This document shows positions 45,292 through 53,934 of a stretch of 64,000 nucleotides of DNA, in pieces (the stretch's first letter is position 1; each line of letters opens with the position of its first letter). The stretch is from Bacillus sp. OK048. Its GTDB lineage: Bacteria; Bacillota; Bacilli; Bacillales; Cytobacillaceae. The position numbers were made by a program, and so were the translations under genes. The DNA lies in the NCBI RefSeq assembly GCF_900103525.1, contig NZ_FNHN01000007.1, positions 62,001 to 126,000 on the forward strand, given 5' to 3'. The notes beneath the pieces are model-generated. The model did no database searches. It was not told the DNA's origin and saw nothing but the letters and a program-made list of their open reading frames with translations.

Positions 45292-45965
45292 GATTCATAT
45301 CCTCCAAGATTATGTGTTTGTAAGAACTCCTCAACGGTGTATTTCTCCATTTTTCCATTATTTAAATAGGCCACATGGGTACAAACTTGTTTGATTTCAT
45401 CAAGATGATGGGAGGAGAGCAGGATCGTTTTATCATGAAGCGATTTTAACACTTCTAAAATTTCCTTCCGTCCCATGGGGTCGATCCCACTTGTCGGCTC
45501 ATCCAAAATCAGAATACTTGAATCTTGATAGAGAGTAATGGCTAATCCAAGGCGTTGCAGCATCCCTTTTGAATATTTCTTCACCTGAACATCGCGGTCA
45601 TCCCACAAGCTTACCGACGTAAGGACCGATTTAACACGTTCTTGGTCAACCACCTTTGCGACGGCCTCCGCAAAGAAGGTAATATTTTCAAGCCCAGTCA
45701 GCATCGGATAAAGTTGAAACTTTTCTGGCAGATAGGCTATCGCTTTTTTCCAATCATGATTTTTCTTCGTTACTTGAACGCCATTAATCGAGATCGATCC
45801 TTGTTTAACAGGAAGCAAACCAAGCAGACTATTAATAAAAGTTGATTTTCCAGCACCATTACGGCCAACGAGTGCACAAATTTCATGTTTGTTAATTTCT
45901 ATATTGATAGACTCTAGGATTAATTTCTTCCCGAAGGATTGGTTTAGATCAGTTACGGTTATCAT
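45288..45965 (-). CDS. nosF: Nos ABC transporter ATPase NosF
   Basis: ATPase of 225 residues, short as is usual for NosF. It has Walker A GRNGAGKST, signature YSKGMLQRLG (a normal NosF/ABC-2 variant) and Walker B ILILDEPTSGIDP, with switch His in SSHHL. It works with NosY and NosD in maturation of the NosZ copper-sulfur centre, probably by supplying a sulfur species outside the membrane. The start overlaps nosY by ATGA, and the end overlaps the lipoprotein gene. Confidence 0.9.
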   Translation of the reverse strand: MITVTDLNQSFGKKLILESINIEINKHEICALVGRNGAGKSTFINSLLGLLPVKQGSISINGVQVTKKNHDWKKAIAYLPEKFQLYPMLTGLENITFFAEAVAKVVDQERVKSVLTSVSLWDDRDVQVKKYSKGMLQRLGLAITLYQDSSILILDEPTSGIDPMGRKEILEVLKSLHDKTILLSSHHLDEIKQVCTHVAYLNNGKMEKYTVEEFLQTHNLGGYES

Positions 45966-46759
45966 TCGAAGCCCTCCTTACGGTGAAACACAATCGCTGT
46001 AGTGATGGAAGCGATTAGCCAGAATATAAGATTTCCAAGCAGAAAGAATACTGGTTTTGTCCACATAAAGGCTTGAAGCAGCCGTGACATGTGACCAAAG
46101 GAATAAACACCCATACCAGTTTCTAAGAACATCCGAATCGACTGCAGTGGATTTAAAAAGTATCCAGCTGAAAACAGCTTTACATTTTCATGGGTCACAT
46201 CTGGTAAAAATGATAGCAAGATAAAGTCGTGTAAGAAGAAAAAGTAAAACCAGACAAAAATCGTATAGCCGATAATTTGCATTCTTGAGCGGCTAAAACT
46301 GCCGATGGCCGCTCCGATTTGCAGGAACACGAGTGACATGGTGACAATCGCCAAAATAAAGATAAAATAAGCCTTCATATCAAGCTGGAAATTAAATTTG
46401 AGTAACAGCAAATAAAGAAAGAACCAGACGAGTATCGGTACAAGAACGGTCGTAAACAGCCCGAGGCTTTTTTTAAGTAAAAAGCTTGTATAACTATCTT
46501 TCTTGGTTAACAGCATGATGAGTGTCTTTTGTTCCTTTTCCTGAAAGATAGAAAAGGCACCGATGAACAAGCAAAGGATCGGGATAAAGTAAATAATCGT
46601 ATCAAATAAATTAAGTAAGAGGACATAGAAGCCTTTATCAAATGAAAGGTCAGTGGAACGAAACAAGATACTGACGGTTAGGAGAACAATGATGCTTAAT
46701 GCAAGCCATAATCCTTTTCCTCTTATATTTTCTTTCCATTCCTTCCAAATATAATGCAT
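45962..46759 (-). CDS. nosY: Nos membrane protein NosY
   Basis: Permease of 265 residues with six helices of the ABC-2 type. It begins MHYIWKEWKENIRGKGLW and has FQEKEQKTLIMLLTKKDSYTSFLLKKSLGLF, the segment that contacts the ATPase. AAAGGGGAG lies before the ATG inside the end of nosD, giving a 37-base overlap with nosD. It forms a complex with NosF and NosD. Confidence 0.85.
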   Translation of the reverse strand: MHYIWKEWKENIRGKGLWLALSIIVLLTVSILFRSTDLSFDKGFYVLLLNLFDTIIYFIPILCLFIGAFSIFQEKEQKTLIMLLTKKDSYTSFLLKKSLGLFTTVLVPILVWFFLYLLLLKFNFQLDMKAYFIFILAIVTMSLVFLQIGAAIGSFSRSRMQIIGYTIFVWFYFFFLHDFILLSFLPDVTHENVKLFSAGYFLNPLQSIRMFLETGMGVYSFGHMSRLLQAFMWTKPVFFLLGNLIFWLIASITTAIVFHRKEGFE

Positions 46760-48063
46760 AGTAAATGTCTCCCCTTTAGTAAAATCAACACCGCGGCAAG
46801 CCCTATTAAAGCTAAAAGCAGGATATTTTGGTTGCCTTTTGCAGCGGCCAGCGGATATGGGTCATTAAACATAACCTTTTCGTCGATAACCACCGCATTC
46901 ATTTTTTCATAAATGGCTAGTGCTGGACTTTTTAAAAATAAATAGGATAATTCTTGGTCTTCAATTAGCTGATAAAGTGACGATCGATAGGTTATTGGAA
47001 AGTCCCCAATTCCGTTTTGATTTAAATCGGTGAGCGGGAAGGAGCGTCCCCAGTCATTACCTTTGCCGTTCTGACTCCAAAGATTGGTTTCACCGCTTCC
47101 ACCTATTGTAACGGCGGGGATAGTGTTTTCGGTAATTAGATTTTCTGTAAAGATTTGTTCGTTGGAACTGGCCCAAAGCTCAATGCCTATTTGATTTTGA
47201 GAAATTTTATTGTCTTTGATGATATTTCTTGTCGCTTGATCAATGTAAATTCCACGTTGATTCATATAGAAGGTATTGTTTTTTATTTGATTATCATTCG
47301 CTTGGAGCAGCAATAAGCCAAATGATTGGTTGCCGTAGTTAACGATAAAATGGTTATCCTCTAGCAGCAGATGATTCGAATTCATCACCGCAGCGCCGCC
47401 CGTATTCATCGTAAAGGTATTTTTCGTAAAAGTATTTTCATCCGAATACATGTAATGCAGGCCGTACCTTGTGTCAGTAATATTATTTTGGTCGCTTTCG
47501 TTCCTATTTGCTTTGTCGAAGAACATCCCGTCACGCGTACCTTCGATGGTATTATGAGTTAAGAGGTTATCATTGGAATAATAGACATGAATGCCATTAC
47601 CCTGAGCCGCAATTTCCCCTTTACCCATGCCTGTTATTTTTACATCGGTGATTTTATTGTTGTGTGCCTGACTTAAATAGATTCCGTGGAAAGAATCGGT
47701 AATTTGAATGTGTTCCAATACATTCCCGTTTGTGTAAACTTTAATGCCTGCATACTCCTCGGGGGAGTTGCGGTTCATACTGCTAGTTGATACGTTCAAC
47801 TTTTTAAGAGTTACCTTCGCTGCTTTAATGGAGATGACGTTGCCTGTACCGTCTCCTTTGATTGTGGTGTTGTCAGCGCCAATAATTGTGATGGGCTTGG
47901 TAATAACAATATTGCCTTCATACGTTTTATTTTCAAGCTTCAAAACTGCTCCTTCTTCCAAACTGTCGATCATTGCTTGCAAGTTTTCGGCAGCATTATT
48001 TTTCTCAGGGCTCATAGTAAAAGTAAGAGAGAAAACGAAAAGAAAGAGCAGTAGTTTCTTCAT
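46723..48063 (-). CDS. nosD: Nos copper-site maturation protein NosD
   Basis: About 446 residues. A Sec signal (MKKLLLFLFVFSLTFTMS) is followed by a right-handed beta-helix of many parallel repeats, rich in N-x-I-x-x-N patterns such as NNKITDVKITG and SNDNLLTHNTIEG. A C-terminal transmembrane anchor (NILLLALIGLAAVLILL) ends the chain. NosD is the extracytoplasmic partner of NosFY and binds the immature NosZ. ATG 48063 with GGAAGGA is chosen; it overlaps the upstream gene's stop by ATGA, whereas ATG 48081 would not. Confidence 0.9.
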   Translation of the reverse strand: MKKLLLFLFVFSLTFTMSPEKNNAAENLQAMIDSLEEGAVLKLENKTYEGNIVITKPITIIGADNTTIKGDGTGNVISIKAAKVTLKKLNVSTSSMNRNSPEEYAGIKVYTNGNVLEHIQITDSFHGIYLSQAHNNKITDVKITGMGKGEIAAQGNGIHVYYSNDNLLTHNTIEGTRDGMFFDKANRNESDQNNITDTRYGLHYMYSDENTFTKNTFTMNTGGAAVMNSNHLLLEDNHFIVNYGNQSFGLLLLQANDNQIKNNTFYMNQRGIYIDQATRNIIKDNKISQNQIGIELWASSNEQIFTENLITENTIPAVTIGGSGETNLWSQNGKGNDWGRSFPLTDLNQNGIGDFPITYRSSLYQLIEDQELSYLFLKSPALAIYEKMNAVVIDEKVMFNDPYPLAAAKGNQNILLLALIGLAAVLILLKGRHLLCIIFGRNGKKI

Positions 48064-48626
48064 CTTTTTCGATCCTTCCATAACGGAATCAATAATAAAA
48101 TAAAGGCAGCGATTAAGAAATACGAGCCGTAGCCAAGGATACTTTCGGTAACAAAGTTTGCTACCGTATTATGGCCAATAATTGGCGGAACAAATGGATC
48201 AATTTTAATAGGAGCCGTCGGGCTTAAATTGGTCCCGAACTTTTTAAGTGCAGCCATTAGGTCTAGTACACCCAGGGTTCCTCCAATAACAAAGAGACCA
48301 ATTAATCCATATAGCAAGGCCTTTCTTCGAAGAATCGCTGTTATGAGCGTTATCGCTGCTAAGCCGATGACCAAGTAGGATAAATACGCTAACTCTGGGA
48401 AATTTTCTTCACTGAAGTTTTCCATTCCAATATAGTGATTCAATCCGTTGACGATATCAATTTCACCTTCAAGCTTATTAGGGTAAACGATAATATTTAA
48501 GCCTTCAGGATACTGCGGGGCAAAGAAGACCATTTGCCACCAGGGGAAGAATAATGAAAGAACGACCAAAACTGCAGCAAGTGTAATCAGTAATGACGAA
48601 ACAAGCGATAATTTTTTCCCTTTCAT
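48060..48626 (-). CDS. NosB-like membrane protein
   Basis: 188 residues with four to five hydrophobic helices. It starts MKGKKLSLVSSLLITLAAVLVVLSLFFPWWQMVFFAPQYPEGLNI, and has a large extracytoplasmic loop after helix 1. Its place between nosZ and nosD is that of the membrane gene called nosB in Gram-positive nos clusters; sequence identity was not tested. It is coupled to nosD by ATGA. A role in electron transfer to NosZ or in its maturation is possible. Confidence 0.7.
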   Translation of the reverse strand: MKGKKLSLVSSLLITLAAVLVVLSLFFPWWQMVFFAPQYPEGLNIIVYPNKLEGEIDIVNGLNHYIGMENFSEENFPELAYLSYLVIGLAAITLITAILRRKALLYGLIGLFVIGGTLGVLDLMAALKKFGTNLSPTAPIKIDPFVPPIIGHNTVANFVTESILGYGSYFLIAAFILLLIPLWKDRKR

Positions 48627-48695
48627 TTAAAACATTTCCTTTCATAAACGGAGCAGGGTACCAATTTTTAAAAATTGATACCCATCACCATCATT

Positions 48696-48816
48696 TGTCT
48701 AGCTGCAGCGCCTAGGGGTTCTCAGGTCTGAGCCAATCCGTCAATAAGGTTAAAGAACAACCTTATCGCCGTCTCGTCTTATGCCGGTCACCCCTGGTCA
48801 AGGCGCTTCCGCTTTT
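48696..48816. repeat. Dispersed repeat, family A copy 1
   Basis: Read on the minus strand it begins AAAAGCGGAAGCGCCTTGACC and ends GGCGCTGCAGCTAGACA, the same ends as the 59576 copy. It contains an internal hairpin, ATAAGGTT/AACCTTAT (48744-48766). It lies between nosZ and the nosB-like gene. Confidence 0.8.
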
Positions 48817-48820
48817 CGGA

Positions 48821-50689
48821 TTATTGCTTTGGTTTTACAAGGAAGTAGCCGGTCATTTCTTGGTGCAGTGCGGAACAGAAGTTAGTACAGTAAAGCGGGA
48901 ATGTACCTGCTTTATTTGCAGTAAATTCGATTGTATTGGTTTGGCCGGGCTGTACTTCAATGTTTAAGTTGTATTGGTTGATGGCAAATCCATGGGTAAT
49001 ATCCTCATCAAAATCCGTATTGGTCAAGTGGATCGTTACCTTATCTCCTTGATTGACTTCAATCACGTCAGGACGCTTCGCTTTCGCGTCAAAGATAAAT
49101 TTCGAACGCATCGCGATACCGTAGACATGAACTTCATTTCCATTACGCTCAATCCTAGCCTGATCTTGTTTGTAAGTCGCAAGCTTATTATTTTCATCCT
49201 TTGGATATACTTCAATGGTCTTAATCTTATCTGCCTTAATAATTTGCGCATAATGCGGCTCTGGGTTAACTGGTGAAGATTGAATTACCTTCATTTTCCC
49301 GCTAATATCGATCAATTGCATCGATTCAGGATGTGATGGACCTACTGATAAATAGCTGTCTTTTGCGATTTTGTTCAAGGCGACGAGCCACTTTCCATCA
49401 GGTGAAACGGTGTCACCTTCAGCTGCTACAGAGTGTCCTGGAGAGTATTGAACAGGAACACGGTCTAATGTTTCGCCTGTTTTTGGATCCCATTTCACAA
49501 TTTCCGAAGAAATGAACATCGTTGTGTAGGCCATTCCTTTATCATCAAATTGCGTGTGAAGCGGCCCTAATGCATTTTCAGGGTTTACTTCTCTTTCCAT
49601 GATAGAATCATAGTTGATAATTGGAATCCCATTTCGTTCGCCAGCGAAGTCTTTATTTTTCACAGCTTCAAATGCCTTTTCAAACGAGAATACAGTCATG
49701 GATGGTGCTAATTTACCAGAAGCGATAAAGTGCTTTCCATCCGGAGTAACGTCGACACCATGTGGTGATTTCGCTACAGGTACAAGGTAAATACCGCCTT
49801 TATGCTTTTCAGGGAAAATCATTTTTTGCCCGGTAACTTCATCATATTGTCCGTCTGCAACCTTTTTTTCAAGCTCTTTCCAGTTAAAAAGAACAATGAA
49901 GTCACGGTCAGCTTGTGAGGCGTTAATTTCAAGATTCGTTGTTGCTTCTTCTGTGTTGTAAGTGGTCATAACAGCCCAATCAGCTGAACTTTTCTTACCA
50001 GCGTCAGATAAATCGTATGACCATGGTGGAAGAGCCACTTGGTATGCAACATTAAGTTTATCTTTGTCTTGGTCAAACGTTACGGCTGACATAACACCGC
50101 GGTACTGGTCGCTGTACTCATCTAAAGACTTGTATTCAGAGCCGATAGGAACCGCAAAGCGTGTCGGCAGGAACATATACTCTGTGTTTTGGGTAACGAA
50201 CGCGGCACAGTGCGGACCGCTTGTGTTCGGAACATTAATAATATCTTTAACCGTAAACGTTTCTAAGTCCATGGCTGCTGCACGACTATTTCCGACGTCC
50301 GTAGCAAACATATATTTACCGTCATAATCACCATTTGTTTCGGAGAATGCCGGGTGATGAAGGTCTCCCCACGTATAGTCACCCATTAATTTCTTCGTAT
50401 GCTCATCAAACCCATATCCAGTTGCAGAGTCTGGTGAGAATACCGGTACTGTACGAATATGACGCATCGATGGAACACCATAGATAAACATCTGACCAGA
50501 GTGGCCACCTGATGCGAATAAGTAGTAATCATCTTTTTCACCGAATGGTACATAAACCTTTTCAGCATCACTCTTGGTACTACTAGAAGCGGCTTGATTG
50601 TTTGTACTCTTTGAAAAATCAGCAAAGGTAATCGTAGCTGCTACAAAACCTGCTAGTAAACCAGAGACAATTGGAACCCATTTTTTCAT
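48821..50689 (-). CDS. nosZ: Nitrous oxide reductase NosZ (Sec type, clade II)
   Basis: 622 residues. NosZ reduces N2O to N2 outside the cytoplasmic membrane. The N-terminus is a plain Sec-type hydrophobic segment with no twin arginine, as in clade II enzymes. The seven-bladed propeller holds CuZ ligand motifs such as DLHHPAF, NTSGPHCAAF and SPHGVDV. The C-terminal cupredoxin domain has the CuA site C601-x3-C605-x3-H609-x2-M612 (CTNFCSALHQEM). The signal may stay as an anchor. AGGTGG-type site precedes the ATG. The cytochrome gene nosC lies 16 bases upstream; a repeat element separates nosZ from the rest of the cluster. Confidence 0.95.
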   Translation of the reverse strand: MKKWVPIVSGLLAGFVAATITFADFSKSTNNQAASSSTKSDAEKVYVPFGEKDDYYLFASGGHSGQMFIYGVPSMRHIRTVPVFSPDSATGYGFDEHTKKLMGDYTWGDLHHPAFSETNGDYDGKYMFATDVGNSRAAAMDLETFTVKDIINVPNTSGPHCAAFVTQNTEYMFLPTRFAVPIGSEYKSLDEYSDQYRGVMSAVTFDQDKDKLNVAYQVALPPWSYDLSDAGKKSSADWAVMTTYNTEEATTNLEINASQADRDFIVLFNWKELEKKVADGQYDEVTGQKMIFPEKHKGGIYLVPVAKSPHGVDVTPDGKHFIASGKLAPSMTVFSFEKAFEAVKNKDFAGERNGIPIINYDSIMEREVNPENALGPLHTQFDDKGMAYTTMFISSEIVKWDPKTGETLDRVPVQYSPGHSVAAEGDTVSPDGKWLVALNKIAKDSYLSVGPSHPESMQLIDISGKMKVIQSSPVNPEPHYAQIIKADKIKTIEVYPKDENNKLATYKQDQARIERNGNEVHVYGIAMRSKFIFDAKAKRPDVIEVNQGDKVTIHLTNTDFDEDITHGFAINQYNLNIEVQPGQTNTIEFTANKAGTFPLYCTNFCSALHQEMTGYFLVKPKQ

Positions 50690-50705
50690 CTACCACACCA
50701 CCTTT

Positions 50706-51143
50706 TTATTTTTCAGAAGCTTGCTTTAACATATCTAACACTTGCGTGCGCTCTTCATCTGTTAACGGGCTACCGCCAATAACCGAGGACATAACCGCGG
50801 ATGTTGGTTCTTTTAAGAATTCATCTAGTGATTTGCCATGCTTTCCTTCAACCTCTGTAAAAGCTTTTGAAAGGTCCGGCCCTGTTACCCCACCATCTAA
50901 GCCGAGTTTATCGACGGCATGACAGCCAAGGCAGCCTTTACTATTGAGGATGTTCGTTGCATCTACTGAAGCAGTTTCTGGTTTTTTCTTTTGATCTTCT
51001 GTTGTGGTTGTTTCTTTCGTTGCTTCCGTTTGAGCTACTTGAGGCTGTTTATCGGAATCCCCCATAACGACACCAAACACTAAGTATCCAAGACCAAAAC
51101 CAATGACTAAACTTGCGACAAAGCTGATTATCGCCTTATTCAT
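50706..51143 (-). CDS. Membrane-anchored cytochrome c (NosC-like)
   Basis: 145 residues. An N-terminal hydrophobic helix with a short tail acts as an uncleaved anchor, then comes a Thr/Glu/Lys-rich linker (30-62) and a small cytochrome c domain. Heme is bound at C71-x2-C74-H75 (CLGCH), with M118 in TSAVMSS as the likely sixth ligand. It lies first in the nos operon and is the probable electron donor to NosZ. GGAGGGGGA precedes the ATG. Confidence 0.88.
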   Translation of the reverse strand: MNKAIISFVASLVIGFGLGYLVFGVVMGDSDKQPQVAQTEATKETTTTEDQKKKPETASVDATNILNSKGCLGCHAVDKLGLDGGVTGPDLSKAFTEVEGKHGKSLDEFLKEPTSAVMSSVIGGSPLTDEERTQVLDMLKQASEK

Positions 51144-51233
51144 ACTTCCCCCTCCTTCTGTCTATTGAACACTTTCATCCTATTAATAATTCAAGAAGTA
51201 AAATGTGACCTAACGCACAACTTTTTAGATAAG

Positions 51234-51297
51234 TTTGAACGTTTTGTGAAGGCGGTTGCAACAGCAGGCTTTTGGGAAATTTGAACGTTTTGTGAAG
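51234..51297. repeat. Direct repeat upstream of the nos operon
   Basis: The 18-base string TTTGAACGTTTTGTGAAG occurs twice without change, at 51234-51251 and 51280-51297, 46 bases apart. The second copy runs into the FNR-like site. It probably binds a regulator of nosC-nosZ or of a divergent unit. The rest of 51144-51612 holds the FNR-like site, a tiny frame and two terminators. Confidence 0.8.
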
Positions 51298-51306
51298 ATT
51301 ATCACT
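51291..51306. promoter_or_regulatory. FNR/CRP-family binding site
   Basis: TGTGAAGATTATCACT fits the Bacillus Fnr/CRP-type consensus TGTGA-N6-TCACA with one change in the last position. It lies 148 bases upstream of the nosC start. Control of the nos genes by oxygen through Fnr is the likely meaning. Confidence 0.65.
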
Positions 51307-51384
51307 ATATGGAGAAAAAACTTTTACTAGAATAGGAGATAACGAAGGTGGAAATGTGGCGTTAAAAAAGAGGGAATCATCGAA

Positions 51385-51453
51385 ATGAAATCAAGGAAGA
51401 TCATCATTCTTGATATGTGCAGACTGTGCACTTTATTAAATAAATCCTATTAA
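51385..51453 (+). CDS. Possible 22-residue small protein
   Basis: ATG at 51385 follows GAGGGA by about eight bases and opens a 22-codon frame containing DMCRLCTLL. A terminator-like hairpin follows closely. It would lie divergent from nos under the FNR-like site. Coding status is doubtful. Confidence 0.2.
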   Translation: MKSRKIIILDMCRLCTLLNKSY

Positions 51454-51488
51454 AAAAACCCCTTCGTTATAGGTGAAGGGGTCTTTGC
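51451..51488. terminator. Terminator of the yojF-bshB2 operon
   Basis: ACCCCTTC pairs with GAAGGGGT around a short loop. On the minus strand a TTTTTTT run follows, suiting the bshB2 operon; a weaker T run lies on the plus strand. Confidence 0.75.
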
Positions 51489-51534
51489 TTTATGACAGGT
51501 CATGAAGACTGTTTATCAGGAATGAAATGGAATA

Positions 51535-51567
51535 TGGGCCTCATGAACGTTTCATGAGACCCATTTT
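51535..51567 (+). terminator. Hairpin with plus-strand T run
   Basis: TGGGCCTCATGAA pairs with TTCATGAGACCCA with one mismatch, followed by TTTTT. A related sequence (GGAATTTGGGCTTCATGGAC) follows at 51581. It lies downstream of bshB2 but is oriented for a plus-strand transcript. Confidence 0.6.
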
Positions 51568-51612
51568 TGGAAAAGTAAATGGAATTTGGGCTTCATGGAC
51601 GCTAATACCCAG

Positions 51613-52284
51613 TTAATCTTTGATCCTATACGTCCAGAATCGTTCATTGTTAATCCACACCATCATCTGTGGATCCTGATTTTTCAGCTTCTCCGTCACG
51701 TCGCCAAACATTTGCTCCGTTTGAGAACGATGGGCTTGAATCGCAGCGAGCTTTTTGTCAGCAACAGCCGTGATATTATAGACAATGTCGGCCTCACCGA
51801 GCTCTTCGACACAATTGTTTGAAAAGGCGACGCAGTGCAGTGTCGGCCTCGCGGCTGCAGGGATTTTCTCGACTGCCCTGACAACCGCGGCACCGGTGGC
51901 GTCATGGTCAGGGTGAACGGAATAGCCCGGATAAAACGTGATGATCAAGGATGGATTCACTTCATTAATTAAAGACAGCATGGTATTCGCCAGTTTTTCG
52001 TCATCTTCAAATTCAATCGTTTTATCACGGTAGCCAAGCATGCGTAAATCCTGGATGCCTAAAGCTGCAGCAGCGGCTTTAAGCTCTACTTTTCTAATTT
52101 TCGGGAGATTTTCCCGATTGGTAAATGGGGGATTTCCCATGTTGCGCCCCATTTCCCCTAATGTTAAACAAGCATAGGTGACGGGAGTGCCGTTTTTAAC
52201 ATGAGTGGCAATGGTTCCAGAAACTCCAAAAGCCTCGTCATCTGGATGTGGGAAGACAACTAATACATGACGTTCTTTTTCCAT
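51613..52284 (-). CDS. bshB2: Bacillithiol biosynthesis deacetylase BshB2
   Basis: 223 residues, LmbE/PIG-L type zinc deacetylase. It removes the acetyl group from GlcNAc-malate in bacillithiol synthesis. The zinc motif is FPHPDDEAFG with a further His in SVHPDHDATG. The protein matches B. subtilis YojG (BshB2) in length and layout. ATG 52284 has AAAGGAGGAG upstream; the longer reading to 52365 overlaps yojF and is not favoured. It follows yojF, as in B. subtilis. Confidence 0.88.
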   Translation of the reverse strand: MEKERHVLVVFPHPDDEAFGVSGTIATHVKNGTPVTYACLTLGEMGRNMGNPPFTNRENLPKIRKVELKAAAAALGIQDLRMLGYRDKTIEFEDDEKLANTMLSLINEVNPSLIITFYPGYSVHPDHDATGAAVVRAVEKIPAAARPTLHCVAFSNNCVEELGEADIVYNITAVADKKLAAIQAHRSQTEQMFGDVTEKLKNQDPQMMVWINNERFWTYRIKD

Positions 52285-52306
52285 ATAAAACTCCTCCTTT
52301 CTTCCT

Positions 52307-52657
52307 TTACTCAAATGGTGTAAGGCTGATTTCGAGGGCAACCGCAAGTTTCCCTTTGTTATCATGGCCCGCTAGTAGCAAGCGATCGTGCTCATCAATT
52401 TCAAAATGTGTAAGACCTTCAGCGTAAATCCAACCGAGGTTTATTTTTAACCCAACACGATAGGGGTCCGTTCCAGTGATTTTTCCATGTTCGTAGCGAA
52501 CAAGGCCATTTCGAATATAGGCGCCAGCAGAAAAGAAGGTTTGATCATGGTGGGATGCATAGGCACCATTCGTTGTTTCAAGGTGAATATAGACATCCTG
52601 ATTCGCGTATTTGTTAATCGCTGCTTGAACCTCGAGATAATCCTTTATTGGTTCCAT
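52307..52657 (-). CDS. yojF: YojF family protein (DUF1806)
   Basis: 116 residues, soluble, beta-rich. It starts MEPIKDYLEVQAAINKYANQDVYIHLETTNGAY and contains SAGAYIRNGLVRYEHGKITG and DPYRVGLKINLGWIYAEGL, typical of YojF. The gene forms a two-gene operon with bshB2, the same order as yojF-yojG in B. subtilis. Function is unknown; the link suggests a role in thiol metabolism. Confidence 0.85.
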   Translation of the reverse strand: MEPIKDYLEVQAAINKYANQDVYIHLETTNGAYASHHDQTFFSAGAYIRNGLVRYEHGKITGTDPYRVGLKINLGWIYAEGLTHFEIDEHDRLLLAGHDNKGKLAVALEISLTPFE

Positions 52658-52769
52658 AACTCTTTTCTCCTTTCCCCATGCAAGGTATGTAATCTAAAAA
52701 TTAGTGTATTTAATAATGTAACTATCATACTAAAATCACTTGGAAAATGCGAAATTTCAGCCTAATAAG

Positions 52770-52818
52770 AAAAGCGCAAGCGCCCTGGTCAGCGGCGTAT
52801 GGCCTGGAGCTGGACAGT
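52770..52818. repeat. Dispersed repeat, family A copy 2 (short)
   Basis: AAAAGCGCAAGCGCCCTGGTCAG opens as in the other copies, and CTGGAGCTGGACA closes. It lies in the gap 52658-52887 between yojF and pdxK, which also holds hairpins but no gene. Confidence 0.65.
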
Positions 52819-52847
52819 AAGATAAGTTTAATACTTATACTTATCTT

Positions 52848-52873
52848 AAAAAAAGCCGTCCATAGTGGACGAC
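52848..52873 (-). terminator. Terminator after pdxK
   Basis: GTCGTCCACTATGGACGGC on the minus strand, a stem followed by TTTTTTT. A second hairpin (AGATAAGT/ACTTATCT type) lies next to it. Confidence 0.75.
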
Positions 52874-52887
52874 CCTTCATTGAATTA

Positions 52888-53721
52888 TTAGCAATCTACA
52901 CAATACTCAGTTGATGAATGTGTTCCTCGGTAGGCACCATGCCAAGTAGGGCCGACAAATTCATTTAAGCGGAAGCCTTGACTGATAGCGGCTGAAATGA
53001 AATCCTTCGCAACTTCAACCGCTTCAACAACAGTTTTACCTTTTGCCAGCTCTGCAGTAATAGCAGATGAGAAGGTACAGCCCGCGCCATGGGTGAAGTT
53101 CGTTTCAATCTTATCAGATTCAAAAATCGTAAAGTTTTTACCATCATATAGAAGATCAATGGACTTTTCCTCTGTTAAAAGCTTGCTTCCACCTTTAATG
53201 ACCACATTTTTTGCACCTAAATCGTGGATTTTGACAGCAGCCTCCTTCATTTGTTCTAACGTTTTAACGGGACCGGTTTGTGCTAATTGCCCCGCTTCGA
53301 ATAGGTTTGGTGTTACAACTAAGGCACGTGGCAGTAAAAGTTCACGCATAGCATCAACTGTTTCTGGGTTTAAAACCTCATCCTCGCCTTTACAAACCAT
53401 AACAGGGTCAATTACCACCCGCTCTAATTTATTTTCATCGATGACCTTTGCGACTAATTCAATAATCTCGACTGTGCCAAGCATTCCCGTTTTCATTGCG
53501 TCAATTCCGACAGAAAGGACAGTATCGATTTGTGGCTTTAGTGTCTCAACGGAAATGGGAAACACACGATGGTGCCAATCCTTTGGATCCATCGTAACGA
53601 TTGTAGTCAGCGCATTCATCCCGTAGACACCGAGTTCTTGAAATGTTTTTAGGTCTGCTTGTATTCCTGCACCGCCGCTCGTATCAGACCCCGCGACTGT
53701 CATAACCTTTTTGATTGTCAT
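52888..53721 (-). CDS. pdxK: Pyridoxine/pyridoxal/HMP kinase PdxK
   Basis: 277 residues of the ribokinase superfamily. The start MTIKKVMTVAGSDTSGGAGIQADLKTFQE is shared by ThiD and the Bacillus PdxK. The protein has VVIDPVMVCKGEDEVL, VVIKGG, and the anion-hole THGAGCTFSSAITAELA with catalytic Asp replaced by Cys (GAGC), a known feature of the Bacillus PdxK type. The C-terminus ends with GPTWHGAY and a Cys pair. It phosphorylates B6 vitamers and may act on HMP. GGGAGGG precedes the ATG. No thi genes nearby. Confidence 0.85.
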   Translation of the reverse strand: MTIKKVMTVAGSDTSGGAGIQADLKTFQELGVYGMNALTTIVTMDPKDWHHRVFPISVETLKPQIDTVLSVGIDAMKTGMLGTVEIIELVAKVIDENKLERVVIDPVMVCKGEDEVLNPETVDAMRELLLPRALVVTPNLFEAGQLAQTGPVKTLEQMKEAAVKIHDLGAKNVVIKGGSKLLTEEKSIDLLYDGKNFTIFESDKIETNFTHGAGCTFSSAITAELAKGKTVVEAVEVAKDFISAAISQGFRLNEFVGPTWHGAYRGTHSSTEYCVDC

Positions 53722-53934
53722 ATGTATACCCTCCCAAAGCTAGATGGTGAAAAAACAGCTATTCCTATTATAAAACAAACTTGAAAATATAGTAGAAATT
53801 TTATGGAGGCATTCTTTTTGTCGGAAAAATGACATTTAACGGTTTTTACACTATTTAGGTGGTTATATGTGATAAATCTTACTTCCGAGAAAAAGGACTC
53901 ATCGTACGATAGTACTAAAGATACAAATTTATGT

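Noticed and set aside
46723..46759. Overlap of nosD and nosY as a sequencing frameshift
   Set aside because: nosD ends with a complete membrane anchor and nosY has its own ribosome site; a 37-base overlap is acceptable in this tightly packed operon.
52307..52365. N-terminal extension of bshB2 to 52365
   Set aside because: It overlaps the end of yojF and lacks a ribosome site; ATG 52284 has AAAGGAGGAG and matches the BshB2 start.
52888..53721. Naming the gene thiD
   Set aside because: The GAGC anion-hole motif and the B. subtilis-like sequence favour PdxK; a ThiD-only role is not supported by neighbours.
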